Below are positions 41,067-49,769 of a DNA stretch of 64,000 nucleotides, in pieces. The position numbers and the translations under genes were made by a program. This DNA is from Candidatus Koribacter versatilis Ellin345 (GTDB lineage: Bacteria; Acidobacteriota; Terriglobia; Terriglobales; Acidobacteriaceae). The stretch covers positions 1,240,001-1,304,000 of the forward strand of contig NC_008009.1 in the NCBI RefSeq assembly GCF_000014005.1, in the 5' to 3' direction. The notes beneath the pieces were generated by a model. It had not been told where the DNA came from. It did no database searches and saw nothing but the letters and a program-made list of their open reading frames with translations. Each line of letters begins with the position of its first letter. Position 1 is the stretch's first letter.

Positions 41067-43010
41067 GTGCTATACGGGCAGAATGGCGCGAGCGATGGAT
41101 TCGATTTTTATCAGTTTCAAGTTGACGGAACAGGCGCGACGCTTGCGAAACGCTATAGCAACCTATTCACGTATTTTGACTTCGGCTTCTACTACAACCG
41201 GTCGAACGGGCTGATGTATGGCGTGAACGGAGAAGTCGTTGATCCGCAGACGGGAACACTTGTCGGCAGGTTCAATCTCGCTTCATTCCAGTTCTGGCCT
41301 TTATGCCTGCCGGATCTAGAACAGGATGTCGTATTTTTCCTTGGGCCAGCGTCATGGGAGAACTATGGCCCACCGCATTACATCCTGCAGGCGTTCGACA
41401 CGAAGACGTATCGTCAATTAGGCACGCTTGAATTGCCGCAGGTTACAGGCGACGCGAAGAACCTTGTTCGTTGGGGAAATGCCGGACTCGCGTTCAACAC
41501 AGTGTCGGATAACGTCTGGGCGACCGACAAACCTGGGGTGTACTTAATTGACGGCGATTTTGTAAATCCTCACAAGACGCCCGATGTGACGGCAGGAACG
41601 ATTTTGAAGACCATCCCGCGACTGACATCTATCAGTCCGGTGAGCGCCCTGGTGGGAAGTGGGGCGCAGACGCTTACGATCCGGGGCACGGGATTCCAGC
41701 CGTCGGCGACTGCGTATTGGAACAACAATGCGCAAAGCACTACGTATATCAGCGACACGCAAGTACAAGCGAGCATTCCTCCGACGAATCTTTCGGCGGA
41801 GGGGACGTCGAGCATCACGGTAAACAACAGCAGCACTGCGGTCGCTTTTACTCCACAGGCGTTCAGGGTAGTCGGTGCGGGGTCGACCGCGATTCGGTTG
41901 AACCTGGGAAGCTACGACATCGCGTGGGACAGCAAATCCGCCAAGTTGTATGCGGCGGTGTGGAGCGCGGATGGAGCGTATCCGAATGCGGTTGTGGCGG
42001 TCGATCCGAATACCGGGAATGTTGGGCCCTCGCGCATAGGGATACCTGATCCAGACCTGCTACGCGTGTCGAGCGATGGAACGTACGTCTACACGGCCCA
42101 GCGGCATGCGAATACGATGACGCGACTCGATCTGCCCGGGCTCGACAACCCGCTCACATGGCCCCTCGGAGCGGACGCTTTTTGGGGGCCGATGTTCGCG
42201 CTGGATTTCGAGACTGCGCCGGGATCTCCAAACACAGTCGCCGTCACTACAGGCGACAGGGGAACCGAACCAGAAAGCCTGGGCGGAGTAGCGATCTACG
42301 ATAACGACATTCAGCGAACGAATAAGCTTTGTGCCGATTGCACCAACCAGTTTGGGGTGATCAATTTATTCGATGACCTGGCATGGGGCTCCGATGACAC
42401 AACGCTTTACTCTTCGATCATCGACGATTGGGGCTACCGCGACGACTTTTACACCATGGGCGTGAACACCTCCGGGGTTGATCTGGTCAGCCGTTTCGAA
42501 AAATTCACGAAGAGCTACAACAGTTACATCCACTACGATTCAGCGTCGGGATTGATCTATGTGGACGATGGACGCATCTTTGATCCGGTGACAGGTAATA
42601 CCGTCGGCAATTTGGGAAGCTCCGGATACGTCGTGCCTGACTCGAGCCTTGGCAAGATCTTCGTGCTCGGGCAAACGGCAGCACAGAGTGGAACGGCAGA
42701 TTACACAGTACTGTCATTCGATAAAGGGAGCCTGAGCCAAGTCGGCTCGATAACCATCAAGAACCTCGTTGGTGTGCCGGCGAAGATAGTTCGGTGGGGG
42801 GCTTCGGGATTGGCGATTGCCACAGTCAACAACGTGGCGCCGATTGGTGAGTTGTACATCATCAACGACGCGAGCTTCGTGAGTTCGGCTTCGCCCGCGG
42901 GGATTGGGGCCAGAACAGTCGGCCCAGTGCGGTTGTCATGGACCGTACCACAGCGGAGGGATCGAGCTTCCAAACCGGCATCTCGGAGCCAGGGAATGCC
43001 CCTTCGCTAA
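41067..43010 (+). CDS. TIG/propeller protein, C-terminal part after the in-frame stop
   Basis: It is in the same frame as the preceding lipoprotein gene. A GTG preceded by AAGGA at 8 bp could restart translation. The piece contains the rest of the first propeller (MLYGQNGASDGFDFYQF), a third TIG domain (RLTSISPVSALVGSGAQTL) and a second propeller whose LAWGSDDTTLYSSIIDD is parallel to VTWLT-stop-GKDDSVLYGQ across the break. It lacks a signal peptide, so the fragment alone could not be exported. A good terminator follows. Confidence 0.65.
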   Translation: MLYGQNGASDGFDFYQFQVDGTGATLAKRYSNLFTYFDFGFYYNRSNGLMYGVNGEVVDPQTGTLVGRFNLASFQFWPLCLPDLEQDVVFFLGPASWENYGPPHYILQAFDTKTYRQLGTLELPQVTGDAKNLVRWGNAGLAFNTVSDNVWATDKPGVYLIDGDFVNPHKTPDVTAGTILKTIPRLTSISPVSALVGSGAQTLTIRGTGFQPSATAYWNNNAQSTTYISDTQVQASIPPTNLSAEGTSSITVNNSSTAVAFTPQAFRVVGAGSTAIRLNLGSYDIAWDSKSAKLYAAVWSADGAYPNAVVAVDPNTGNVGPSRIGIPDPDLLRVSSDGTYVYTAQRHANTMTRLDLPGLDNPLTWPLGADAFWGPMFALDFETAPGSPNTVAVTTGDRGTEPESLGGVAIYDNDIQRTNKLCADCTNQFGVINLFDDLAWGSDDTTLYSSIIDDWGYRDDFYTMGVNTSGVDLVSRFEKFTKSYNSYIHYDSASGLIYVDDGRIFDPVTGNTVGNLGSSGYVVPDSSLGKIFVLGQTAAQSGTADYTVLSFDKGSLSQVGSITIKNLVGVPAKIVRWGASGLAIATVNNVAPIGELYIINDASFVSSASPAGIGARTVGPVRLSWTVPQRRDRASKPASRSQGMPLR

Positions 43011-43035
43011 AAGTGAAGTAGTGCGATCGAACAAG

Positions 43036-43060
43036 AGGCGCGCTGATCTGCGCGCCTTTT
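43036..43060 (+). terminator. Intrinsic terminator after the TIG/propeller gene
   Basis: AGGCGCGC-TGATCT-GCGCGCCT followed by TTTT, 25 bp after the stop codon. Confidence 0.8.
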
Positions 43061-43116
43061 GCGTTGATTGGGAAGAACTTTGATGGTTCGCTCCGTTTGA
43101 GTCTTTAATGGAAGAC

Positions 43117-43145
43117 GAGAAAAGCCCCCGGGCGTCCCCGGGGGC
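43117..43145 (-). terminator. Intrinsic terminator after the amidase gene
   Basis: Read on the minus strand, GCCCCCGGGGACGCCCGGGGGC is followed by TTTTC. It lies 15 bp after the amidase stop and is strongly GC-rich. Confidence 0.8.
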
Positions 43146-43160
43146 GAAGTTGCAGCGACG

Positions 43161-44993
43161 CTACAGGGTTTTGTGCGGCGACTTGGTTGTGGCTTTGGCG
43201 GCTTTGTTGGCCGGGTAGGCGTGCTCTTTGTGCGGCTTCTTCAGGGTTGTGCCTTGTATGTGAGTGAAGGGTTCGGTATCGGCGAAGGTGGGCAGGTTGT
43301 GCGCGCGCGTTTTGGTGACAGCTTCAAATCCGGAGGCGAGCTTGATGAGAGTGGGCTCGCTGAAGGCGGTACCGAAGAAGCTCACGCCTAGAGGAACTCC
43401 AAACTGGGTGCAGTCGTTTGGTTTCGTGGGAGAGGCGCAGAGTTTTGGCATGGCGCCCGGTACCTGAATGATTGGGTAACCCGGACCGGCGGCCATTCCT
43501 GAGGTGCCGAAGATGAAGTGATCTCCGTATAGCAGGTCGGTGGACCATGCTGGGTTGTCGGTTGCGGTGAACACGGCATCAAGATGGAACATCGAGATCG
43601 CGGCATCGATTCCATTGACACCAGCGTTGTGGTCGATGGCGAGGGCCTGGTTGTAGGTCATGCCACCGAAGGCGGGCTGAGGATCATCGGCGCCGGGAGC
43701 GAGGGTAATGGTGAGGTCCCAGATGTCCTGATTGAAGAAGGGCATTTCTTCTTCGGGGTGGGCGTTGTTGAAGTCGATGGCGGTCTGCAAGTCTCCGCCG
43801 CCGATGGGAACGCTGAAGCGGGTGGCGAGATAGGCTTTGAGGTCGTTGCGGAAATCGAAGCACAGGACGAGGAACTCACCGTCAGCAGTGGCGAAGGTGA
43901 AGCCCGCTGCGTCGAGATCGATGACGGTCGCACCAGCGTCTTCCAAGGCCTGGACGGTTTCTTCGAAGGCATCGAGCACGGGTTGGGGCGTGCTGACGTT
44001 GGTGAATCCGGAGAGACCAACGCGCGTGACACCGATGGTCGCGCCGTTGAGGCCGTTCTTATCCAAGAACTGGGTGTAGTCGGTGGGGATGGTGGGACGC
44101 GTTTTGCCGGTTCCCTGCCAGCCGAGAGGAACTCCGCCGGTTGCGGGATCACGTCCGTCGGAGGTGCGGCTCTGGATGATGCCGAGGGCCGCGGCAGCGT
44201 CCGCGACGGTGCGACCGTGAACACCGACAGTGTCCTGAGTGTGGGAGATGGGAACCGCGCCGGCGCGACTGGTGAGGCCGACGGTGGGCTTAATGCCGAC
44301 GACACCGTTGGCGTTGGCGGGGCAGACGATGCTGCCGTCGGTTTCGGTACCGAGCGAGACAGCTGTGAAGTTAGCGGACACGGCAGCGGCGGAGCCTGAA
44401 CTGGATCCGCAGGGATTGCGATCGATGGCGTAGGGATTGTTAGTTTGTCCACCACGGCCCGACCAACCGCTGACGGATTCGAAGGAGCGGAAGTTCGCCC
44501 ATTCCGAGAGATTTGTCTTGCCGAGGATCACGGCGCCGGCGGCGCGCAGGTTGGCGGCGACAGTGGAGTCGCGGAAGGCGGGGGCGCCGACCAGCGCGAA
44601 GGACCCGGCGGCAGTCTGCATCTTGTCGCCGGTATCGATGTTGTCTTTGAGCAAGACAGGAATGCCGAGCATTGGGCCGCGCACGCCGTTACGGCGCATG
44701 CGATCGGCATTCTTGGCCATGTTGAGCGCGTCAGGGTTCAACTGGATGACGGCGTTCACTCCCGGGCCGTTCTGGTCGAGGGCATCGATTCTTGCCAGGT
44801 AAAAGCGAGTGAGTTGTTCGGAATTCAGTTGGTGAGAATTCATCAGGTGCTGAAGCTGGACCAGGGTGGCTTCGTTGTATTGGTCAGGCGCGTTGTGGTT
44901 TTTGTGATTGGCTGTTTGGGCGGACGCTAACGGCGCTGCCAGCAGTGCAGCGCACACGAGAAAACAAAATCCAGAGAGACGGGGGAGTCTCAT
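43161..44993 (-). CDS. Secreted amidase (amidase signature family)
   Basis: A signal peptide (SGFCFLVCAALLAAPLASAQ) precedes an amidase-signature domain. The Ser-cisSer-Lys triad is Lys116 (LLKDNIDTG), Ser197/198 (NPCGSSSGSAAAV) and Ser221 (TETDGSIVCPA). The 610-residue length and the two-block C-terminus resemble bacterial peptide amidases that remove C-terminal amide groups. The substrate is unknown. The leader region upstream has no clear promoter. Confidence 0.88.
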   Translation of the reverse strand: MRLPRLSGFCFLVCAALLAAPLASAQTANHKNHNAPDQYNEATLVQLQHLMNSHQLNSEQLTRFYLARIDALDQNGPGVNAVIQLNPDALNMAKNADRMRRNGVRGPMLGIPVLLKDNIDTGDKMQTAAGSFALVGAPAFRDSTVAANLRAAGAVILGKTNLSEWANFRSFESVSGWSGRGGQTNNPYAIDRNPCGSSSGSAAAVSANFTAVSLGTETDGSIVCPANANGVVGIKPTVGLTSRAGAVPISHTQDTVGVHGRTVADAAAALGIIQSRTSDGRDPATGGVPLGWQGTGKTRPTIPTDYTQFLDKNGLNGATIGVTRVGLSGFTNVSTPQPVLDAFEETVQALEDAGATVIDLDAAGFTFATADGEFLVLCFDFRNDLKAYLATRFSVPIGGGDLQTAIDFNNAHPEEEMPFFNQDIWDLTITLAPGADDPQPAFGGMTYNQALAIDHNAGVNGIDAAISMFHLDAVFTATDNPAWSTDLLYGDHFIFGTSGMAAGPGYPIIQVPGAMPKLCASPTKPNDCTQFGVPLGVSFFGTAFSEPTLIKLASGFEAVTKTRAHNLPTFADTEPFTHIQGTTLKKPHKEHAYPANKAAKATTKSPHKTL

Positions 44994-45145
44994 CTTTGAC
45001 CTCCATGAGGATTAGTGGAAAGAAGGTGGGTCTGACTCTCCGATTCGAGCGAAGGTGGGAGAGGGGCAGAAATTCGCTCGGGACATTCTGCTCCCAGCGG
45101 GGCGCGGTGAATCAAAAAAGTGGAGCGGAAATTGTCAAAATTAAT

Positions 45146-45164
45146 GGGCACCTCAAAGGTGCCC
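45146..45164 (-). terminator. Intrinsic terminator after glgC
   Basis: GGGCACC and GGTGCCC form a 7-bp stem. Read on the minus strand it is followed by ATTAATTTT, 27 bp after the glgC stop. Confidence 0.7.
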
Positions 45165-45190
45165 GTGCAGGGACAAGTCGTAGAGCGAGG

Positions 45191-46444
45191 TTACTCCGAG
45201 GTGAAGTAGTCCACTTCCACCGGGTTCTCGAAGAGCGAGTAGTCGCGGGTGACGACGGTGATGCCGCTGTCGGTAACGTGGTATTTCTGGCGGTCGGATT
45301 CGGTGTCGTAGCCGATGACTGTGCCTTCGGGGATGTGGACGTCGCGGTCGATGATGGAGCGGCGGATGCGGCAGTGGCGGCCTACGTTGACGTGCGAGAA
45401 GAGGATGCTGCTGTCGACCTCGCTGAAGGAGTTCACGCGGACGTCGGGCGAGAGTACACAATTGCGCACCGTACCACCGGAGACGATGCATCCCATGGAG
45501 ACGACGGAATCGAGCGCGGTACCCATGCGGCCTTGCTCGGCGAAGACGAACTTCGCGGGCGGGTATTGGCGCTGGTGGGTGCGGATGGGCCACGCCTTGT
45601 CGTAGAGGTTGAAGACCGGGGCGACGCTGACGAGATCGAGGTTGGCGTCGTAATAGGCGTCGAGGGTGCCGACGTCGCGCCAGTAGAGGGCTTCCTTCTT
45701 GTTTTCGTCGATGAAGTTGAAGCTGTAGATTTTGTACTCGCCGACCATCTTGGGAAGGATGTTGTGTCCGAAGTCGTGCTTGGAGTTGGGATCTTCAGCA
45801 TCTTTCAACAGGACGGGGATGAGCACGTCAGTGTTGAAGATGTAGATGCCCATGGAGGCGGAGACTTTGGATGGATCGTAGGGCGAACGAAGTTCGGTGG
45901 ACTTGGGTTTCTCGACGAAGCCGTTGACGTGGCTCTGGTTATCAACGTCGACGACGCCGAAGTGACGCGTTTCGGAGGGATCGATGAGGATGGTGGCGAG
46001 GGTGACGTCGGCGCCGGAGTCCTTGTGCTGGCGCATCATAAGGTCGTAGTTCATTTTGTAGATGTGGTCGCCGGAGAGAATGAGAACGTACCGCGGCTGC
46101 TCAGATCCGATGGAGTAGATGTTCTGATAGACGGCGTCGGCGGTGCCCATGTACCAGTTCTCGCTGACGCGCTTCATGGGCGGCAGGATTTCGATGAACT
46201 CGCCGAGCTCGTTGCCGACGATGCCGCTCCAGCCTTCGCGGATATGACGGTTCAACGAGAGCGCCTTGTACTGCGTGAGGATATACACGCGGCGCAGGCC
46301 GGAGTTGATGCAGTTGGATAAGGTGATGTCGATGATGCGGTAGATGCCGCCGAAGTTGACGGCAGGTTTGGCGCGGTCTCGGGTTAGAGGATAAAGGCGC
46401 TCACCAGCGCCGCCGGCCAGGAGTACTCCCAATGTCTCGATCAT
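45191..46444 (-). CDS. glgC: Glucose-1-phosphate adenylyltransferase (ADP-glucose pyrophosphorylase)
   Basis: The nucleotidyltransferase motif is LLAGGAGERLYPLTRDRAKPAV, with the catalytic Arg and Lys of GxGxRLxPLTxxRAKPAV. Sugar binding is at FVEKPKST, and metal coordination at LILSGDHIYKMNY. The C-terminal half is a left-handed beta-helix (ISGGTVRNCVLSPDVRV, RHCRIRRSIIDRDV). It makes ADP-glucose for glycogen or maltosyl-1-phosphate pathways. Length (417) is normal. It is monocistronic with its own terminator. Confidence 0.97.
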   Translation of the reverse strand: MIETLGVLLAGGAGERLYPLTRDRAKPAVNFGGIYRIIDITLSNCINSGLRRVYILTQYKALSLNRHIREGWSGIVGNELGEFIEILPPMKRVSENWYMGTADAVYQNIYSIGSEQPRYVLILSGDHIYKMNYDLMMRQHKDSGADVTLATILIDPSETRHFGVVDVDNQSHVNGFVEKPKSTELRSPYDPSKVSASMGIYIFNTDVLIPVLLKDAEDPNSKHDFGHNILPKMVGEYKIYSFNFIDENKKEALYWRDVGTLDAYYDANLDLVSVAPVFNLYDKAWPIRTHQRQYPPAKFVFAEQGRMGTALDSVVSMGCIVSGGTVRNCVLSPDVRVNSFSEVDSSILFSHVNVGRHCRIRRSIIDRDVHIPEGTVIGYDTESDRQKYHVTDSGITVVTRDYSLFENPVEVDYFTSE

Positions 46445-46620
46445 CGTCTCTCGCTATCACTGCGCCATCCGAGCGAACATGGCGAAACAAACGGAGCACG
46501 GATGGGTAGGAAATATCTAAAGGAAGCCAGACTGTACTAACGAGAACGGAGCTTGCAGCATCCCCGAAAATCAAGGGGAATTCGATGGTAGCACAGGCCG
46601 GAGGGGCGCGCAGTTCAGGG

Positions 46621-46923
46621 TCAAGCGGCATCGTCGAGACGAATGCGCAGCGATTTCAGGAAGCGTTCGTCTTGAGGACTGACTTTTAATTCGGGGCTAG
46701 CGCCGTTGGCGTTTACCAGGCTGGGGCCGAGTTTCTCAGAAGACTGTTCGTCTTCGTTTTTGCTGAAGCCGATGGTCGCTTCGAAGGCAAGAAAGATGTC
46801 GTAGCCGCTGGATTTGATCTGTCCGATGACGCTGGCGACTTCGTCAGAGTTGGCGAGGGACTGGTTCATGGCTTCGCCGAGTTGCTGGAAGAGCTGTTTA
46901 AGGTTCTCGTCCACTGTATTCAC
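46621..46923 (-). CDS. Hypothetical protein, 100 aa
   Basis: A soluble, largely helical N-terminal half (NLKQLFQQLGEAMNQSLANSDEVASVIGQIK) carries coiled-coil character, and the C-terminus (SPQDERFLKSLRIRLDD) ends in a charged helix. The middle (GYDIFLAFEATIGF) could be one beta-hairpin. No known motif is seen. It lies 176 bp upstream of glgC on the same strand and is divergent from the next membrane protein. Confidence 0.55.
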   Translation of the reverse strand: MNTVDENLKQLFQQLGEAMNQSLANSDEVASVIGQIKSSGYDIFLAFEATIGFSKNEDEQSSEKLGPSLVNANGASPELKVSPQDERFLKSLRIRLDDAA

Positions 46924-47060
46924 CTAGCTGCAGGGGCGATCCGCCCGGAATTTCCGCGCTTCAAAGGATTGGATGCAAATGGGAAAAGAAGGTTTTGGTT
47001 GTACCAGAGTAGTGGGACATTTTTGTTGGCTAAGGGGCGTAAAATCATAATTTGAGCGAA

Positions 47061-47405
47061 ATGGAGCCAAACCGGAGCATTGGCGGGTCGATCGGGGCCG
47101 GACTAGGCCAGGTTGCCCGTCATGCGATGAACCCGAACAAGCGAGCCAAGGTACTGCGCGCGGCAGGTGCAGGTCTGGCGGCGACAGCGAACTCTGTCCG
47201 GCGGACGACGCACGTGTTGTGGCTGGAAGTCACCGGGTTCTTCTTCCTGGTGTTCGCGACGGTTTGCGGCGGGGCAGCGTACCGGGAGTATCAGCAAGTG
47301 CTGCTCGGGAAGACGGAGATGAACCGCGTGTACCTGGCGGGAGCTCTGGCGTTTATTTTCGCGTGGTTCGGCGTGAGTTCCTTTTGGAGGGCACGCCGAC
47401 GATAG
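47061..47405 (+). CDS. Small membrane protein with two transmembrane helices
   Basis: The product has a soluble Gly/Ala-rich N-terminus (GGSIGAGLGQVARHAMNP), then two hydrophobic helices (LEVTGFFFLVFATVCGGAAY and LAGALAFIFAWFGVSSFW) and ends RARRR. The ATG was taken as start; a TTG three codons upstream is possible, and neither has a strong ribosome site. It precedes the acyl-CoA mutase gene by 45 bp and may be co-transcribed with it. Function unknown. Confidence 0.6.
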   Translation: MEPNRSIGGSIGAGLGQVARHAMNPNKRAKVLRAAGAGLAATANSVRRTTHVLWLEVTGFFFLVFATVCGGAAYREYQQVLLGKTEMNRVYLAGALAFIFAWFGVSSFWRARRR

Positions 47406-47450
47406 GGTTTTGTTTTGTATTCATAATTCATAACCAAGAGGGCCGCTCAA

Positions 47451-49079
47451 ATGGCCGCAACAACTGAAGTGCCAGTCGAAAAGAAAAAGCCATCCATTCC
47501 TGACGCAAAAACTACCTCAAACATTCCCATCAAATTGGTTTACGGTCCTGCCGATCTGGAGTCGCAGAATTACGACGCGGAACTCGGGCAGCCGGGACAA
47601 TTTCCTTACACACGCGGCGTACAGCCGACGATGTATCGTGGGCGGCTATGGACCATGCGGCAGTACGCCGGCATGGGCGACGCCGAGGCTTCCAACCAGC
47701 GCTACAAGTACCTGCTGAGCCAGGGGACATCCGGACTCAGCGTGGCGTTCGATCTTCCGACACAGATCGGCTATGACTCCGACAATCAGTTTGCGCTCGG
47801 CGAAGTGGGCAAAGTCGGCGTGGCGATTGACTCCATTGAAGACATGGAGCGGTTGTTCAATGGCATTGATCTTGAGAAGGTTTCTACGTCGATGACGATC
47901 AACTCGACGGCGACGATTTTGTTGTCGTTGTATATCGCGGTCGCGAAGCGCAACGGCGCTGACATGAAGAAGCTCTGCGGCACGGTGCAGAACGACATCC
48001 TGAAGGAATACATTGCGCGCGGAACGTATATCTATCCGCCGAAGCAGGGAATGCGGTTGATTACGGACCTGTTTGCCTTCTGCAACGACAACGTGCCGGA
48101 GTGGAACACGATTTCGATTTCCGGCTACCACATGCGGGAAGCCGGTTCGACGGCGGTGCAGGAAGTGGCATTCACACTGGCCGATGGCATTACGTATGTC
48201 GAAGCGGCGCGCAAATCAGGCTTAGATGTGGACAAGTTTGGGCCGCGGCTGTCGTTCTTCTTCTCTTGCGATCGCAATTTCCTGGAAGAGGTAGCGAAGT
48301 TCCGGGCAGCACGTCGGATGTGGGCGAAGATCATGCGCGATCGCTTTGGAGCAAAGAATCCGAAGGCCATGATGCTGCGGTTCCATACGCAGACGGCGGG
48401 ATCGTCGCTGACGGCACAGCAGCCGGAAGTGAACATTGTGCGTACGGCGATCCAGGCGTTGGCGGCGGTGCTGGGTGGAACGCAGTCTCTGCACACGAAC
48501 TCGTTCGACGAAGCGCTGGCGTTGCCGACGGAGAACTCGGCGCGCATCGCGCTACGCACGCAGCAAGTGATCGCGTATGAGAGCGGCGTGCCTCAGACGG
48601 TAGATCCGCTGGCGGGTTCGTACTACATCGAGTCGCTGACGAACGAGATCGAGACGCGGGCGACGGAGTATCTCGGGAAAGTGGATGCGATTGGCGGGAT
48701 GCTTAAGGCGATCGAGAAGGGATACGTGCAGCAGGAGATCCAGAACTCGGCGTATGAGTTCCAGCAGAGCATCGATCACAAGGAAGCAGTGCTGGTGGGC
48801 GTCAACAAGTTCCAGGTGGATGAACACAAGGAGATTCCGCTGCAGGTGATTGATCCGTCGCTGGAGCCGAAGCAGGTGGAGCGGTTGAAGGCGCTGCGTG
48901 TGCGTCGCGATAAGGCTGCCTGGTATAGCGCGCTGCAAGGCGTCGAGGATGCGGCGAGGAATGGAAGTAACGTAATGCCGCAGATTATCAACGCGGTGGA
49001 GAAGTATGCGACCGTGGGTGAGATTGCGGACACGCTGCGGAAAGTGTTTGGGGAGTATAAGGAAGCGGTGGTGATTTAG
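47451..49079 (+). CDS. Methylmalonyl-CoA mutase-type large (catalytic) subunit
   Basis: The acyl-CoA-binding TIM barrel begins at [12 protein letters not shown] and carries the family pattern [20 protein letters not shown], then [25 protein letters not shown] with substrate contacts. [13 protein letters not shown] and [17 protein letters not shown] are also standard. At 542 residues it lacks the B12-binding domain, so a separate small subunit is needed; none is in the window. It rearranges a CoA thioester carbon skeleton, but methylmalonyl versus isobutyryl specificity is not resolved. A terminator-like hairpin lies 130 bp downstream. Confidence 0.9.
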   Translation: MAATTEVPVEKKKPSIPDAKTTSNIPIKLVYGPADLESQNYDAELGQPGQFPYTRGVQPTMYRGRLWTMRQYAGMGDAEASNQRYKYLLSQGTSGLSVAFDLPTQIGYDSDNQFALGEVGKVGVAIDSIEDMERLFNGIDLEKVSTSMTINSTATILLSLYIAVAKRNGADMKKLCGTVQNDILKEYIARGTYIYPPKQGMRLITDLFAFCNDNVPEWNTISISGYHMREAGSTAVQEVAFTLADGITYVEAARKSGLDVDKFGPRLSFFFSCDRNFLEEVAKFRAARRMWAKIMRDRFGAKNPKAMMLRFHTQTAGSSLTAQQPEVNIVRTAIQALAAVLGGTQSLHTNSFDEALALPTENSARIALRTQQVIAYESGVPQTVDPLAGSYYIESLTNEIETRATEYLGKVDAIGGMLKAIEKGYVQQEIQNSAYEFQQSIDHKEAVLVGVNKFQVDEHKEIPLQVIDPSLEPKQVERLKALRVRRDKAAWYSALQGVEDAARNGSNVMPQIINAVEKYATVGEIADTLRKVFGEYKEAVVI

Positions 49080-49097
49080 GGGCTGTGTGAGCCCTGA

Positions 49098-49145
49098 AGA
49101 AACAGCAGATCCTTCGTCGCTGCGCTCCTCTGGATGACAAGAGAG
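49098..49145. repeat. Dispersed repeat CAGATCCTTCGTCGCTGCGC...GGATGACAAG
   Basis: An almost exact second copy of the block at 32712-32757, placed between the mutase gene and its terminator. Confidence 0.6.
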
Positions 49146-49208
49146 CGTAGTGGTGAAGTGAGCGCTTTGCAGGCTCACGCTACGCAATAAAACCTAGGAA
49201 AAAAAGGA

Positions 49209-49235
49209 GCGCGGCTTTCGGGCCGCGCTTTATTT
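49209..49235. terminator. Bidirectional intrinsic terminator
   Basis: GCGCGGC-TTTCGG-GCCGCGC is followed by TTTATTT on the plus strand and by a run of Ts (the complement of AAAAAAAGGA) on the minus strand, so it can serve both the mutase gene and the convergent small gene. Confidence 0.75.
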
Positions 49236-49263
49236 GCTGCATGCGGAGAGATTGGTTCTTGCG

Positions 49264-49296
49264 TATCCACCCTCCCTTCTGGAAGGGTGGGGCACC
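49264..49296 (+). repeat. Variable-stem hairpin with GGGGCACCC tail (copy D)
   Basis: CCACCCT (49267-49273) and AGGGTGG (49284-49290) form the stem, followed by GGCACCC. It is a close relative of copy C at 33611. Confidence 0.5.
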
Positions 49297-49305
49297 CACA
49301 GTTTC

Positions 49306-49683
49306 TTATTCGTCTTGTTTCCAGAGGCTGCGCGGTGGATCTTCGGGTTCTTCGGAGAACACGGGTTCATCCTGGAGGCCGAGGAAGCCGGAGGGTTGTG
49401 TGCCGACTTCTTTAATTTCGTGATCCTGGGTGTGCTTCTTGCGTTTTTTGGAAGTGCGCACCGGTTCGGTTTCAGCGTCGTCGGTGACGCTGATCATGAG
49501 GACTTGTTCATCGCTGGAGGGCATCATGATGCCGCAGCGATGCGAATGACGAATGGCGTCGATGAGGGCCGGGTTAATCTTGCTCGAATGCGGGTGTACA
49601 TCGCGGAGTTCTACGCGGTGCACTCCGACCGCCTGCGCGAGGCGAGCGGCCACTTCAGCGTCGTAAGTAACAAATCGGGTCAT
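49306..49683 (-). CDS. Hypothetical protein with basic/acidic tail, 125 aa
   Basis: The N-terminal ~75 residues form a compact block (FVTYDAEVAARLAQAVGVHRVEL, CGIMMPSSDEQVLMISVTDD). The remainder is a low-complexity charged tail (SKKRKKHTQDHEIKEVG, SEEPEDPPRSLWKQDE). No signal peptide, membrane helix or known motif is visible. It converges with the mutase gene and is 86 bp downstream of wecB on the same strand, so it could be in the same transcript. Confidence 0.6.
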   Translation of the reverse strand: MTRFVTYDAEVAARLAQAVGVHRVELRDVHPHSSKINPALIDAIRHSHRCGIMMPSSDEQVLMISVTDDAETEPVRTSKKRKKHTQDHEIKEVGTQPSGFLGLQDEPVFSEEPEDPPRSLWKQDE

Positions 49684-49769
49684 GCGTCATCTCCGGGACG
49701 AGAGTTTTACGCATTAGCAACTGGAGAGCCTAAGAGCACGTGCTTTGCCACCCGGTGGTACATAGGAAA

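Noticed and set aside
44945-46321. Long plus-strand frame opposite glgC (458 codons)
   Set aside because: It is the reverse-strand shadow of glgC, composed mostly of Val/Asp/Gly/Ala, with no domain or start signal.
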